Shown here in pieces: positions 22,336 to 34,275 of a stretch of DNA of 64,000 nt (the stretch's first letter is position 1; every line of letters starts with the position of its first letter). The stretch is from Protea cynaroides (taxonomy: Eukaryota; Streptophyta; Magnoliopsida; Proteales; Proteaceae), in NCBI GenBank assembly GCA_028583415.1, contig CM053266.1:8379932-8443931 (forward strand), given 5' to 3'. The translations under genes were made by a program, and so were the position numbers. The notes under the pieces were generated by a model that had not been told where the DNA came from, ran no database searches, and worked only from the letters and a program-made list of their open reading frames with translations.

Positions 22336-24606
22336 TGTCACACCCCAATTCTGCACTATCCAAAATGGTGTGATGAACCATCAATAAACCAATGGTTCAA
22401 CCAGAATCTCGAATAGGCTGTGTCCATTTGCTTAAATCATACACATCCACAACCAAAATCAGAGTAAATAACAATAGCGGAAGTCTTTATACTAATAAAC
22501 TAAGAGTCTAACAATGATAAAATAAATAAATTATCCAATTATCTTCCATTGACAAAGACATAAAATAAAATAAAATAATCAATTACATTTCCTTAAAATC
22601 CAAATACATAAATCTAATCGAAGAAGCATGAGTTGCACTAGCACGATGAATCATGCGACTCCATCATAACTTCTGCATCCATCGCCGCAGCATGTCCGTA
22701 CATAGGAGTATTCATATAGTCTTCTACAGTGGTACCGGCATCATCAACTAAAAATATTCAACGTCGAAAGGGTGAGCACACATCACGGCTCAGTGAGCAA
22801 ACAAAGCAATGCAACAAACATATGTATGCATTCAATTCATATCTTTGGTCTGGTTCACAAGTTTGCAATGTGCAATAGAAAGGTTTGGTGGCCACGACAC
22901 CTCTATACATCGGTGTGTAAGCCCACCCAATGGATCAAACACCATTGTCGTCCACATCCACCCCACCATGGAATAGGGATAGAGCGAAAGTGCTTAGGAC
23001 CGCACCGCATCACACTTCCCCTGATGCCCTACCCATACCAACACGTAAGCCCCTATTGGCGAGGGCTTGCAAACTGGGCTCGCAACTAACCAATCCTAAT
23101 GTCAATCAGTGTATCCAAGGCCTCACCCCAACATCCCTCAATACGTCCATAGAGATAGAGCTAAGGCCCCCCGGTAGAGTCAGAGACTACACGGTCCGAG
23201 ATCACCTCCCTTGATGCCCTACGACGTAATAGTTCTGCTAAAGTAATGGCGATACGATGATGTTAGTGGACAAGACTTGAGTAGAGATAGAGCTAAAGTG
23301 CTTAGGACCGCACCACATCACACTTCCCCTGATGTCCCACTTGCATCAAGTACAGTAACCACACACAAACATTCACATGCCTATTCCTAGCATCATCATC
23401 ATCATAATGTTATAAATAAATGGAATTAAATATGCATGAACATTAACAGCAGGAATATTGGATGACATGTTAAATGCACATTACACGCATACAAGCATAG
23501 AATCATTCATGGCATCGGACTCAATAAACAAAAACAGTTTATTATTAGTCAATTAGTTTAGGTCTTGTTCCCTCACCTTTGATTGCTAGTAGATCCTCGT
23601 TCAAGCTTTATAATTCACTTTTAAATCATTGAAAATACCTAACAAGTCGAAAGATTTTAATTAGAATTAATTTCAATATGTTTAGACTAACAGAAACTGA
23701 AGGATCGCAAGTGGGGTCGAACATACTTCGACCATACATGCGACCACACCCTCCCTGGAACTTCCCGAGGGCATGTGGTCAATCATGTGGTCTCGTAGGG
23801 TCGGATATCATGCGAATCTACGTGTGACTACACGTATTATGGTCGACCTTTCACTCTTAAGTCCATTCCTTCATGTTGAAATCCTTTGGCTTACCATCAT
23901 GGTCATTCCTATGATTGTTCTACGGCTCAAAACTATAATTTTTACACACTATCCATTTCCCACAATGATTTTCTCCATGGATTCCCTTGGAACTTTATCC
24001 ATGGATGGATGATTTGGGTTTCTCCTAATCCTATGTTCTTCATAAACTATTCTAGGCTCCCAATTCATGTAGGGATTTAGGTTCATACCTTGGGTTTACT
24101 GAGATTCAGAGGTTTCTCTGAACTTCCTCTCTTCCTTGGCCTTCTTCTTCAATTATTCTTCTCTTCCTTCTCTTTTCTCTCTCTCACTTTCAATTGGAGT
24201 TCTAAAAGGATGAAATAGGCTAAGGGACGTCTTATTTATAGAGGAAAACCCTCCAAAGATGCCCTAATGAGTTTAGGAAAGAACCCCCTTCGGATTAGGA
24301 AGGTTTCCTAATTTTTGATTTCTGACTGTTTCTATAGGGTCGGATGTAGGGTCGCAGAATCCGTCGACCCTATGTTTTTTAAAACATGCGACCCCAGGAC
24401 CAAAAAGTCATGGGTTGGACTCTTTTGAGGTGGGGTCGGTCACACCTATTTAGGCCTGCGACCCTACCCTCATATTTGATTATTTTTTAGTTAAACTTCA
24501 TACCTAGTCTTGTGGTTTCTTCACGCACTTGGTCCACTTGGCTCGACCATGATAGGTAGACCTGGTACAAGGTGGTAAGACCGGTTAATTCGATACGGGT
24601 TTTACA
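22336..24606 (-). repeat. 3' LTR of element C
   Basis: Plus-strand ends TGTCACACC...GGGTTTTACA. The TATA box is at 24233-24240 (minus). GACCCTA-type arrays lie at 23690-23860 and 24330-24480. Confidence 0.9.
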
Positions 24607-24619
24607 ACTCCCCCCTCTT
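24607..24619 (-). other. Polypurine tract of element C
   Basis: AAGAGGGGGGAGT on the minus strand, directly before the LTR. Confidence 0.8.
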
Positions 24620-27600
24620 ATTAGAAATTTTGTCCTCAAAATTTGCACATACCTTCCGAGTTGAAAAGGTAAGGATATTGCTTTTGCATAGCATTCTCTT
24701 CTTCCCATGTGATCTCTTCTATATCTCAGCTCCTCCAGGTGACCATAACATAATAGATGTCACGGTTGCATAAACGTTGAAACTTTAGGCTAGTGATTTC
24801 AGTTGGTGCTACTTTGAATGTCAAATCATCAGTTAGATCTGGTCGATCTGCTGTTAAAACGTACGTTGGATCTCTGACATACTTCTTCAATAATGAGATA
24901 TGAAATACATCATGCACACTTGTCATAGTCGGTGGTAGTGCTAACTGATAAGCCACTTTTCCACGTTTAGCTAGAATCTCATATGGCCCGACATATATAG
25001 GACTTAGCTTCCCTTTCTGTCCAAATCGTTTTAAACCTCGCATAGGTGATACTTTCAAGAATACCTTATCACCTACGACAAATTCAAGGTCTTGACGTCG
25101 AGTATCTGCATACTTTTTCTAATGATTCTGAGCCGTTCTAACTCTTTCCTTAATAATGTCGACTACACGACAAGTCTCTTCAACAAATTCTGGTCCAATA
25201 ATACTCCGTTCACCAACTTCATTCCAAAACAAAGGAGTTCAACACTTCCTACCATACAGTGCTTCATAGGGTGACATCTGTATAGTAGCCTGATAGCTGT
25301 TGTCATAGGTGAACTCGATCAATGGTAGTTTCTCATCCCATGATACCTTGAAATCAATTACACAGGCTCAAAGCATGTCTTCTAAAATCTAAATGGTACG
25401 CTCTGATTGTCAGTCTGTCTGAGGATGGAATGCAGTACTGAATTTCAGCATTGTACCCATAGCCTTCTGTAACCCTTTCCAAAACTTTTAGGTAAAACGT
25501 GGGTCTCTGTCGGACACAATGCTTTCAGGTACACCATGTAATCTGACAATATTATCCACATATAGCTTGACTAACCTCTCTAGGGTATACTGTGGTCGTA
25601 TAGCTATAAAGTGAGCTGTCTTAGTCAGACGATCTACAATCACCCAGACCATGTCAACTACTCGGGGAGTCAGTGATAACCCGATGACGAAGTCCATAGT
25701 GATGTAATCCCATTTCCATGCTGGTTCTGGCAGTGGCTGCAATAATCCTGTAGGTCTTTGCCGTTCAGCCTTTACCCTTTGACAATTTAGGCATTGAGAC
25801 ATGAATTTAGCTACATTTGCTTTCATTCCTCTCCACCATTATAATTTCTTCAAATCATGATACATCTTTGTACTTCCAGGATGTACCGAATAAGCGGTGG
25901 TGTGAGCTTCCTTCATTAGTCTGTGTCTAATGTCCAAGTTTTTTGTTTCACGAACACATACTCTTCCTTTGTACTTCAATACCTTTTCATCTTCCAAGGT
26001 GAACTTAGGAATAGTCCTACCTTTTTCGATGTCTTCTTGTACCGTTTTCAGATAAGGGTCTGATTTAAGAGCGGCTTTCACTTCATCTATTATATCAGGT
26101 ACAATCTTCAATGTGGCAAACATATTTGAAAACCGATGAATAAACCCTTGGTTGGTTGATCCACCCGGTGCATCTATCATGAACTGCTTATTACCATGAT
26201 TAAATACTTTTCCTGTAGCACACATTGCTGCAGTCATGTTAATCTCTCCTTGGGATTTTATCATTGCTTTTCTGCTTAGCGCATCAGCAACTACATTAGC
26301 CTTTCGTGGATGATACTGGATATCGTAGTCATAATCCTTCAATAATTCCAGCCATCTTCTTTGTCTCATGTTCAACTCTTTCTGATTAAAAAGATAAGTG
26401 AAACTCTTGTGATCTGACTTAATCTGAAATTTCTCTCCATACAAATAATGTCTCCATATCTTGACAGGATGTATTACTGCCGCTAATTCCAAATCATGAG
26501 TGAGATAGTTCTTCTCATGTGTCTTCAGTTGTCTTGAGGCATACGCAACTACTTGTTCTCCTTGCATAAGTACACATCCTAAACCCAATCCAGAGTACAA
26601 GGTAAATGGTTAGGTATAGTCAAGATGGGAGCAGAGACCAATCTAGTCTTCAATGTTTGGAAACTTTTCTCACATTTGTCAGTCCAAACAAACTTTTCTC
26701 CTTTCTTAGTTAAACTGGTGAGAGGTACGACAATTCTGGAATAGTCTTCCACGAATCGTCGATAATACCCAACTAGACCTAGGAAACTTTTAATTTCTGC
26801 AACACTCTTAGGTGCTTCCCACTTCACAATGGCTTCAATCTTGCTAGGATCCACTTTAATTCCTTCAGCAGATACAACATGGCCTAAGAAAGTGACCTCA
26901 TTTAGCCAAAACTCACACTTTGTAAATTTGGCGTAAAGCTTCTCTTTTCTCAGTCGCTGTAGAGCGGATCTTAGATTCATGACATGAGTTTCCTTGTCCT
27001 TGGAGTAGACCAATATATCATCAATAAACACAATGACTGACGTATCCAGCATATCATGGAATACCCGATTCATGAGTTCCATAAAGATTGTGGGTGCGTT
27101 AGTCAATCCAAAAGACATGACTAAAAATTCATAATGTCCACATCTTGTTCTGAATGCTGTCTTTAGAATATCACCTTCCTTAATCTTCAACTGATGGTAT
27201 CCTGATCGAAGATCAATCTTGAAAAACACCTTGGCACCTTGCGACTGCTCAAACAAGTCACCGATCCGAGGCAACGGGTACTGATTCTTGATTGTAATCT
27301 TATTCAATTCTCAATCGTCTATACAGAGTTGAACTCTACCGTCCTTCTTCTTTACAAACAATACTGGCGCTCCCCATGGTGATATGCTAGGTCTGATATA
27401 ACCCTTGTCCAGTAATTCTTGTAACTGTACCTTTAGTTCCTTCAGTTCAGTAGGAGCCATTCGATAGGGTGCTTTAGATACTCGTGCGGCTCCGGGTATT
27501 AGATCTATAACGAACTCTGTAGCTCGATCGGATGGTAATCCTGGTAGTTCCTCAGGAAATACATCTGGAAAGTCATGCACAACATCAATATCCCCCATTT

Positions 27601-28074
27601 GTGGTGCTTCCTTGGTGAGGTCGACCACGGATACTTGATACCTAACTTTTCCTTTCTCGAGGCATTTTCTAGCCTTTAATGCAGAGAGGATGAGTTTTCA
27701 TTTACGGGAAAGTTTGGTTCCCGTAAAACTAAACTCTGCTCCTTCCTTGTCTTTAAATGTCAATTTCTTTTCTGCACATAATAGATTTGCAGAATACCGA
27801 GCTAACCAATCCATTCCCAAGATAACGTCAAAGTCTGCCATCTCAAGTTAAATCAAGGTTGCATCCAAAATCTTCTCATCGATAAGAACTGGACATGGTC
27901 CATATCCTTTTTCTAATTCCACTTCTAATCCCATAAGCGATCATATAAGATATTTATAGTCTAAAGATCTGAGGGGTAGATTTATCTTCTTTCCAAATGA
28001 CACAGATATAAAAGAATGAGTAGCTTCAGAATCAAAGAGTACTCTAGTGGGTATGCCATTAATAGGTAAAATAC
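24620..28074 (-). pseudogene. pol: pol of element C
   Basis: Protease keeps the Asp (FDSEATHSF, near 28030), with Glu where Gly is usual. RT (27630-26600) has SPWGAPVLFVKKK and FIDDILVYS; RNase H (26600-26250) has GLGLGCVLMQGEQ and SDHKS; integrase has an intact-looking H...HPGSTKMYH...CLNCQ finger and DF, SDRDPRF and HPQTD positions; the chromodomain end is near 24740. Breaks: a stop between RT motifs near 27310, a small frame change at the RT/RNase H joint near 26590, TAA near 25838, a stop at 25487, TGA in HPQTD-x-QSE (near 25410), a stop near 25120, and TGA inside the chromodomain near 24726. It is the least damaged pol of the large copies, but not functional as read. Confidence 0.85.
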
Positions 28075-28143
28075 TTGTGATTTGTTTTAATTTAGTCTAC
28101 ATGCTCACACAAGGTAATACAAAATGAAAGGTTCAGGTCATAC
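28075..28143 (-). other. Candidate intron between gag and protease (element C, 69 nt)
   Basis: Donor ACAG|GTATGACC; acceptor position reads AATCACAA, so the final G of AG is A in this copy. Removing the segment joins the gag tail to protease in frame (VVTG then ILPINGIPTRV). It is homologous to the segment in A and shares the GTGAGCATGTAGA block with E. Confidence 0.55.
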
Positions 28144-29410
28144 CTGTAACCACATCAGGCGATGCGGCAACATCCTCAGATGTAACTGCGTAAACCTTTC
28201 CTTGCTGTAGCTGCTTCCTGGGCTTAGGACATTCCCTGGAATAATGTCCCACTTGATTGCAGTTATAGCATTTTACTCCTTCATTATTTTGTTTTAGTTG
28301 CGGTTGGGCTGCTGGAGTAGTCTTGGCTGTAGCATTAAAGTCTTGAGTACGAAAGGGTTTGAATGTCATTGTGTTCCCTCCGTTATAAGAATTTCCATTT
28401 GGCCTCTTGATACCTCTATTCTGAGCAAAATAGCTCTCCTTCTGGCTCGACTCTATCACTCGAGCAATTTGTACTGCTTCATTGTAAACTTTCTTTTCCA
28501 ATCCCAGAACATGCTCACGAATGCTTCCCCTAAGTCCCATGACGAACCTTCGGGTCTTAGTATTTTCCTCTTGCATGCTAGAGGGTGCAAAGAAAAATAG
28601 CTCTTCATAACGCTGTTGGTATGCATCCACAGTCATCTGTCCCTGATATAAACTCAGGAACTCTCTCTCCATAGCATCTCTAAAACTTCTGGGAAAGTAT
28701 TTCTCAAAGAATGCCTCTTTATAGATTGCCCAGGTCAATTGGGAGTGCTTGGTTAACAGATAAGTCCGAGTGGACTTCCACCAGTGGTGTGCATTGCCTT
28801 TCAGCATAAATGTTACACACAGTACTTTCTCCTCCTCATTAACCGTCATCATCCTGAAATTCCTTTCCATCTCATCGATCTAATGAGCTGGCGACAAAGG
28901 ATCTGCTGGTTTACCATTATATTCTTTAGGCTTCATTTTCAGAAAATGCTCGATCAGTCGAGAGTGGTCCAACTGATACTGAGCATAGGCCCCATACATA
29001 GGTGGTTGATACTGGTAACTACCTTGAGCTACCTCAGGATTCTGTACTGGAGCTTGTACCACTGGCGTTTGAGGTGCTTGGGGCACCGTGTTGCTTCCCC
29101 CTGGTACTATGCTAGCTTGTCCGACTGGCATAGGTGTCATATGTGCAGTTGGAAAAACCATTCCTCTAGTAGCTTGCATATTGGATAGCAGCTGCTGTAT
29201 TTGCTGCAGCTGTTGTGCCAGGTTCATTACGGCTGTAGCCAAATCTATAGGTGGGGCTGGCAATTTTGTAGGATTTGCCTGGCCATTAGTCCCTGGTGTT
29301 GCCATATTCTGATTCTCTTGTACTTCAGGAATTTCATGGCTAGTTTCCTCCAAAGGTGATTGTGGTGGAATTGGGTTACGTCCCCGTCTGGTTACTCTTC
29401 ACCCAGCCAT
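28144..29410 (-). pseudogene. gag: gag of element C
   Basis: The ATG at 29410-29408 begins MAG then TGA at codon 4, where A reads Arg (CGA to TGA). After a proline/glutamine-rich N-terminus (29350-29000) comes the central capsid-like domain with HFLKMKPKEYNG, an ALL/HWWKSTRTYL block and YFPRSFRDAMEREF, then RYEELFFFAPSSMQ, GLRGSIREHVLGLEKKV and the zinc knuckle CYNCNQVGHYSREC. A second in-frame stop (28882-28880) sits where sister copy E has Trp. Apart from these two nonsense changes the frame is open for about 420 codons, so this is the best gag reference in the window. Confidence 0.85.
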
Positions 29411-29554
29411 TTCCTGTTCTGGTGGTGGTAATGTCTGAAAAAAAATCATAGAACATGTGAGGCAATCATAATATACTTCGTTCCCATATTAAAATCCAAC
29501 TATCAATGTGAAATTCAAAATTTTCAAGTCATTCAGTGAAAATACTGAATTTTC

Positions 29555-29760
29555 CATCGTAGGGTCGATGGTAGGGTCGCTCTATATTCGACCCTAGGGT
29601 ATGCGACCCCAAAAAACCTGTCAGCTCATCGAGAGCCTAGGGTCGATCTGGTATATGTCCGACCCTAGGTCTGACCACACGATGTCTGTTAGATCACCAA
29701 GAGCCTAGGGTCGATGGTAGGGTCGGTCATAGGTACATTTTATCGAATTCTGCGACCCCA
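29555..29760. repeat. GACCCTA / TAGGGTC motif array in leader of C
   Basis: Repeated AGGGTCGATGGTAGGGTCG-like words, collinear with 1435-1710 in A. It lies immediately upstream of the antisense gene's promoter-like palindrome. Confidence 0.7.
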
Positions 29761-29917
29761 CGACCCAAAATTAGGTTTTTAAACCTGATTTTGGATTCCT
29801 TTCCTACTCTTTCTTCTTTCTTCCAACTCAACTCGCTTCCCCTGAGTTGCAACAGTATCGACCCCTAGTGTTTGGTGATTATTTCTTCCGTTCACGACTC
29901 CCGCTCCTTCCCTTCAG

Positions 29918-30359
29918 GTATACTCTCTACTGTTTCTCATTTTTAAGCTTTCAAAACTAGGTTTTTTCTTTATTTATATCGTTTTCTTCAAATTAAAATG
30001 TTTTTAATCGTAAAAATTTAATTTTGTTTGGGGCCTTTTGCTATTGGCTACCCAATGGATGAAAGCCCTCAAAAATATATGAGTTTTATCGGTTGGTTAT
30101 CGAGAAACTTGAAATTTTCCATTTTTGACCTAATTTTTGAGATTTTTCCAATTTGTAGAAATTTCTTCAAATTTGATCTTCCTAGATTAAATTCCCAGCT
30201 GTATGAGCTTTGCAGGATGGTTTGGAACATATGTAAATCCTCCTGCCCAGCTGTTTGGGTGAAAAGTGAGGCTTTTGGCCAAATCATGCCTTTATAATGC
30301 CGAAATTTTGAATTTTTCACCATATCTAATATCATGTTTATTGTTCTATGTCTTTGCAG
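29918..30359 (+). other. Candidate 5'-UTR intron of the antisense leader gene
   Basis: CAG|GTATAC ... TTTGCAG|ATAGT followed at once by the ATG. The T-rich body and both splice sites are conserved in A on the minus strand (1262 down to 821), and both are 442 nt long. Confidence 0.55.
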
Positions 30360-31435
30360 ATAGTATGGATCATACTAAGGTTCCTAGACCTCATGATCCC
30401 ATTCGTTTCCGCTCTAACGAGGCAGAGGCTCGGTATGCTCGCTATGAGCGTAAGAAAGTAGAAGGGGGTCGCTGTGTAAACTTGGCTAGTCTAGCCTTGT
30501 TAACGTAGAGGGTGCCTTCGGTGACATGGGTTGGCTTCTCGTGATCACATATGAGGCTTGTACCTGTCCTGCTTTGGTGAAGCAGTTCTATTGCAACCTC
30601 CAGGTGGTGGGTGATCACAATGATACAGAGGGGTAGGGAGCTCAGAATCACCAGCTATGTGAAAGGGGTGGAAGTTTCCTTCCACTGCTAGGAGTTGGCT
30701 GATCTCCTGGGCATATCAAATGACGGCCCCTTGGTGTACAGTGCTCCTAAGGAACCCCAGTTCCTTTCTCTGATGTTGCGTGTTGAGATTGATAGCCAGC
30801 TACTTAGAGGTGATCGTTGGGAGATGAAGGCGATCAACCTACGGTCAGAGCCCTGGGTGTACTGCAAGATCATTCAACACAACCTGATCCCCCAGAGTGG
30901 CCATTATGATAAGATTTCTTAGTTGATATAGTATGTCCTGTACTGCGTTTGCACTAGGCAGTCTCTCTGCCTTCCTTATATTATCATTCAGACAATGATC
31001 CATGCTACGCTGCCTGGTCAGCTAGGCAACCTGCCCTACGGACGTCTGATCACTACTCTGCTCACACACCTACACGTCAACTTATTGGATGAGAGGATTC
31101 ATGAGGATACCTTCTCTTCTGATCTGGACTGGAAGGCTATCTGCAGGATGGGTATGCGAGATACACAGGTCAGTGATGATGAGAGGAACGCTCTGGTGCA
31201 TCCTTGTACCAGGGTAGAGATAGCAGACGCTGAGGCGACAGCAGCAGCAGTAAAGGTCCATGGGGGTGATGTTGATGATGATGATCGTATGTTCATGGAT
31301 GTAGATGCCATACTTCCTCTATCGCCACCATATTCTATTGGAGCTGGCCCATCTCGGGTTCATTCACACACTGCTGGTCCTTCACACCCACCATCTGATG
31401 ATGTGGCTACTGCGTGAGATTAGAGAGGCTCAGCG

Positions 31436-31520
31436 CTTGACTGATTTGAGAGTAGGAGAGCTTCTAGATGCTCAGCGCGTGACTGATGGGAGAGTAGGAG
31501 AGTTTCTAGATGCTCAGCGT
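31436..31520 (+). repeat. 39-bp tandem duplication in the antisense gene
   Basis: Two in-frame copies encoding RVGELLDAQR / RVGEFLDAQR, spaced 39 bp, with a partial third beginning after ASDQ. Confidence 0.75.
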
Positions 31521-31930
31521 GCGTCTGATCAGTGAATGGCCGAGTTGACAGCTAGTCTCCAGACGACCCAAACTCAGGTAGCCTGGTTGACTAGAGTGTA
31601 TGCTGAGGATTACGATAGAAATCGCGAGGCACCTCCTCCTTCAGCACCTCCAGCTCCATGATGTATATTTTCTTTTTATTTTTCCTTGTACTATAGAGTA
31701 ATTGTCTGGATTGTGGACCGTACTCTGATTTGGATATGTATATATATTGTTTTTTACTCGAGTGTATATGAAACTTGTTTCTCATTTTAATAGTGCATTA
31801 TTCTCTTTCTTAATTTTGCCTCAAACAACACAGGTGCTTATAGTGTGTTATTATTACAGCTTTTAAATTTTATCCCAACTCAGTTCATGAACTTTTATGG
31901 AAATATATTGGTTTAATAGACAGGGCCTGA

Positions 31931-31945
31931 GTGCTCTGATACCAA
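31931..31945 (-). other. Primer-binding site of element C
   Basis: TTGGTATCAGAGCAC on the minus strand, two bases inside the 5' LTR. This is the usual plant PBS complementary to the initiator methionine tRNA 3' end. Confidence 0.85.
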
Positions 31946-31947
31946 GT

Positions 31948-34270
31948 TGACACACCCTAATTCTGTACTATCCAGAATGGTGTGATGAACCGTCAATAAA
32001 CCAATGGTTCAACCAGGATCTTGAATAGGCTGTGTCTATTTGCTTAAACCATACACATCCACAACCAATATCAGAGTAAATAACAATAGTAGAAGTTTTT
32101 ATACTAATGAACTGAGAGTCTAACAATGATAAAATAAATAAATTATCCAATTATCTTCCATTGACTAAGACATAAAATAAAATAAAATAATCAATTACAT
32201 TTCCTTAAAATCCAAATGCATAAATCAAATCGAAGACTCATGAGTTGCACTCGCACGACGAATCATGCGACTCCATCATAACTTCTGCATCCATCACCAC
32301 AGCATGTCCGTACATAGGAGTATTCATATAGTCTTCTACAATGGTACCTGCATCATCAACTAAAAATATTCGACGTCGAAAGGGTGAGCACACATTACGG
32401 CTCAGTGAGCAAACAAAGCAATGCAACAAACATATGCATGCAATCAATTCATATCTTTGGTTTGGTTCATAAGTTTGCAATGTGTAATAGAAAGGTTTGG
32501 TGGCCTCCGCACCTCTATACACGGGTGTGTAAGCCCACCCAATGGATCAAACACCATTGTCCTCTACATCTACCCCACCATGGAATAGAGATAGAGCTAA
32601 AGTGCTTAGGACCGCACCGCACCACACTTCCTCTGATGCCCTACCCATACCAACACGTAAGCCCCTATTGGCAAGGGCTTACAAACTGGGCTCGCAACTA
32701 ACAATCCTAATGTCAATCAGTGTATCCAAGGCCTCACCCCAGCATCCCTCAATACGTCCATAGAGATAGAGCTAAGGCCCTACGACAGAGTCAGAGACTA
32801 CACGGTCTGAGACCACCTCCCCTGATGCCCTACGACATAATAGTTCTGCTAAAGTAATGGCGATATAATGTTGTTAGTGGACAAGACTTAAGTAGAGATA
32901 GAGCTAAAGTGCTTAGGACCGCACAGCATCACACTTCCCCTGATGCCCTACTCGCATCAAGTACACTAACCACACACAAACATTCACATGCCTATTCCTA
33001 GCATCATCATCATCATAATGTTATAAATAAACGGAATTAAATATGCATGAACATTAACAGCAGGAATATTGGATGACATTTAAATGCACATTACATGCAT
33101 ATAAGCATAGAATCATTCATGGCATCGGACTCAATAAACAAAAATAGTTTATTATTAGCCAATTAGTTTAGGTCTTGTTCCCTTACCTTTGATTGCTAGT
33201 ATATCCTCGTTCAAGCTTTATAATTCACTTTTAAATAACTGAAAATACCTAACAAGTTGATAGATTTTAATTAAAATTAATTTCAATATGTTTAGACTAA
33301 CAGAAACTGAAGGGTCACAGGTGGAGTAGCATATGGGGTCTCAGTTCTGCGACCACAGGGTGTAGGGTCGCAGGTGGGGTCGAACATACTTGGACCCTAC
33401 ATGCGACCACACCCTCCCTGGAACTTCCCGAGGGCATGTGGTCGATCATGTGGTCTCTTAGGGTTGGATATCATGCGACTCTACGTGCGACCACACGTAT
33501 TATGGTCGACCTTTCACTCTTAAGTCCATTCCTTCATGTTGGAATCCTTTGGCTTACCATCATGGTCCTTCCTATGATTGTTCTACGGCTCAAAACTATA
33601 ATTTTTACACACTATCCATTGCCCACAATGATTTTCTCCATGGATTCCCTTGGAACTTTGTCCATGGATGGATGATTTGGGTTTCTCCTAATCCTATGTT
33701 CTTCATAAACTATTCTAGGCTCCCAATTCATGTAGGGATTTAGGTTCATACCTTGGGTTTACTGAGATTCAGAGGTTTCTCTGAACTTCCTCTCTTCCTT
33801 GGCCTTCTTCTTCAATTATCCTTCTCTTCCTTCTCTTCTCTCTCTCTCTCACTTTCAATTGGAGTTCTAAAAGGATGAAATAGGCTAAGGGATGTCCTAT
33901 TATAGAGGAAAACCCTCCAAATATACCCTAATGAGTTTAGGAAAGAATCCCCTTTGGATTAGGTAGGTTTCCTAATTTTTGATTTCTGACTGTTTCCGTA
34001 GGGTCGGATGTAGGGTCGCAGAATCCGTCGACCCTATGTTTTTTAAAACATGCGACCCCACGACCAAAAATTCATGGGTTGGACTCTTTTGAGGTGGGGT
34101 CGGTCACACCTGTTTAGGCATGCGACCCTACCCTCATATTTGACTGTTTTTGAGTTAAACTTCATACCTGGTCTTGTGGTTTCTTTACGTACTTGGTCCA
34201 CTTGGCTCGACCATGATAGGTAGACCTGGTACAAGGTGGTAAGACCGGTTAGTTCGATACAGGTCTTACA
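31948..34270 (-). repeat. 5' LTR of element C
   Basis: Plus-strand ends TGACACACCC...CAGGTCTTACA. Collinear with 22336-24606. It carries about 60 extra bases near 33305-33365 and has a shortened TATA region near 33898. Motif arrays at 33300-33510 and 34000-34140. Confidence 0.9.
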
Positions 34271-34275
34271 ATATA
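34271..34275. repeat. Target-site duplication of element C, right copy
   Basis: ATATA, identical to 22331-22335. Confidence 0.85.

Larger units (their letters stand above)
29773..31662 (+). pseudogene. Antisense leader gene, Athila ORF-1 / plant transposon protein-like
   Basis: Runs opposite to gag-pol. It begins with the palindrome AGGTTTTTAAACCT (29773-29786) and a pyrimidine-rich stretch, a donor TTCAG|GTATAC at 29917/29918, a candidate intron 29918-30359 (442 nt, same length as in A), acceptor TCTTTGCAG, and ATG at 30365. The protein opens MDHTKVPRPHDPIRF, then RSNEAEARYARYERKK, later ITSYVKGVEVSF, ELADLLGI, LPYGRLITTLL and a low-complexity acidic region (DVDDDDR). This pattern resembles the Athila ORF-1 / putative plant transposon protein family (PF20167 as I recall; unverified). 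Broken by shifts near 30505, 30632 and 31400 and stops near 30690 and 30920. The end carries a 13-residue duplication and a Pro/Ala tail (stop near 31660). Confidence 0.6.
29411..31930 (-). mobile_element. Leader of element C (carries an antisense gene)
   Basis: About 2.5 kb between the PBS and gag. In element orientation it holds no sense ORF. It contains the GACCCTA array (29555-29760) and the antisense gene. The leader of H (37551-38100) is only about 0.55 kb and lacks the antisense gene, although the parts nearest the PBS match. Confidence 0.8.
22336..34270 (-). mobile_element. Element C: complete nested Ty3 chromovirus (Tekay/Del type)
   Basis: Full structure on the minus strand: 5' LTR (34270-31948), PBS (31945-31931), long leader with an antisense gene, gag (29410-28144), intron-like segment (28143-28075), pol (28074 to about 24620), polypurine tract (24619-24607) and 3' LTR (24606-22336). 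It is flanked by ATATA on both sides and splits the integrase of D, so it is the younger of the two. The LTRs differ at about 15 of the first 180 aligned bases by eye, mostly transitions, plus one indel of about 60 bp near 33310. The polyprotein has several stops, many of which fit CAG, CGA or TGG changed by one transition. Confidence 0.92.

Noticed and set aside
22772..23214. Overlapping open frames in the C LTR, with near-identical frames at 32384-32763 and relatives at 17518-18105 and 39578-39895
   Set aside because: They recur because the LTR sequence recurs. They lie on the strand opposite to LTR transcription, have no domain, and carry indels that change the frame between copies.
28298..29312. 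Plus-strand open frames opposite gag of C
   Set aside because: Shadows of the gag reading frame, without a recognisable domain.
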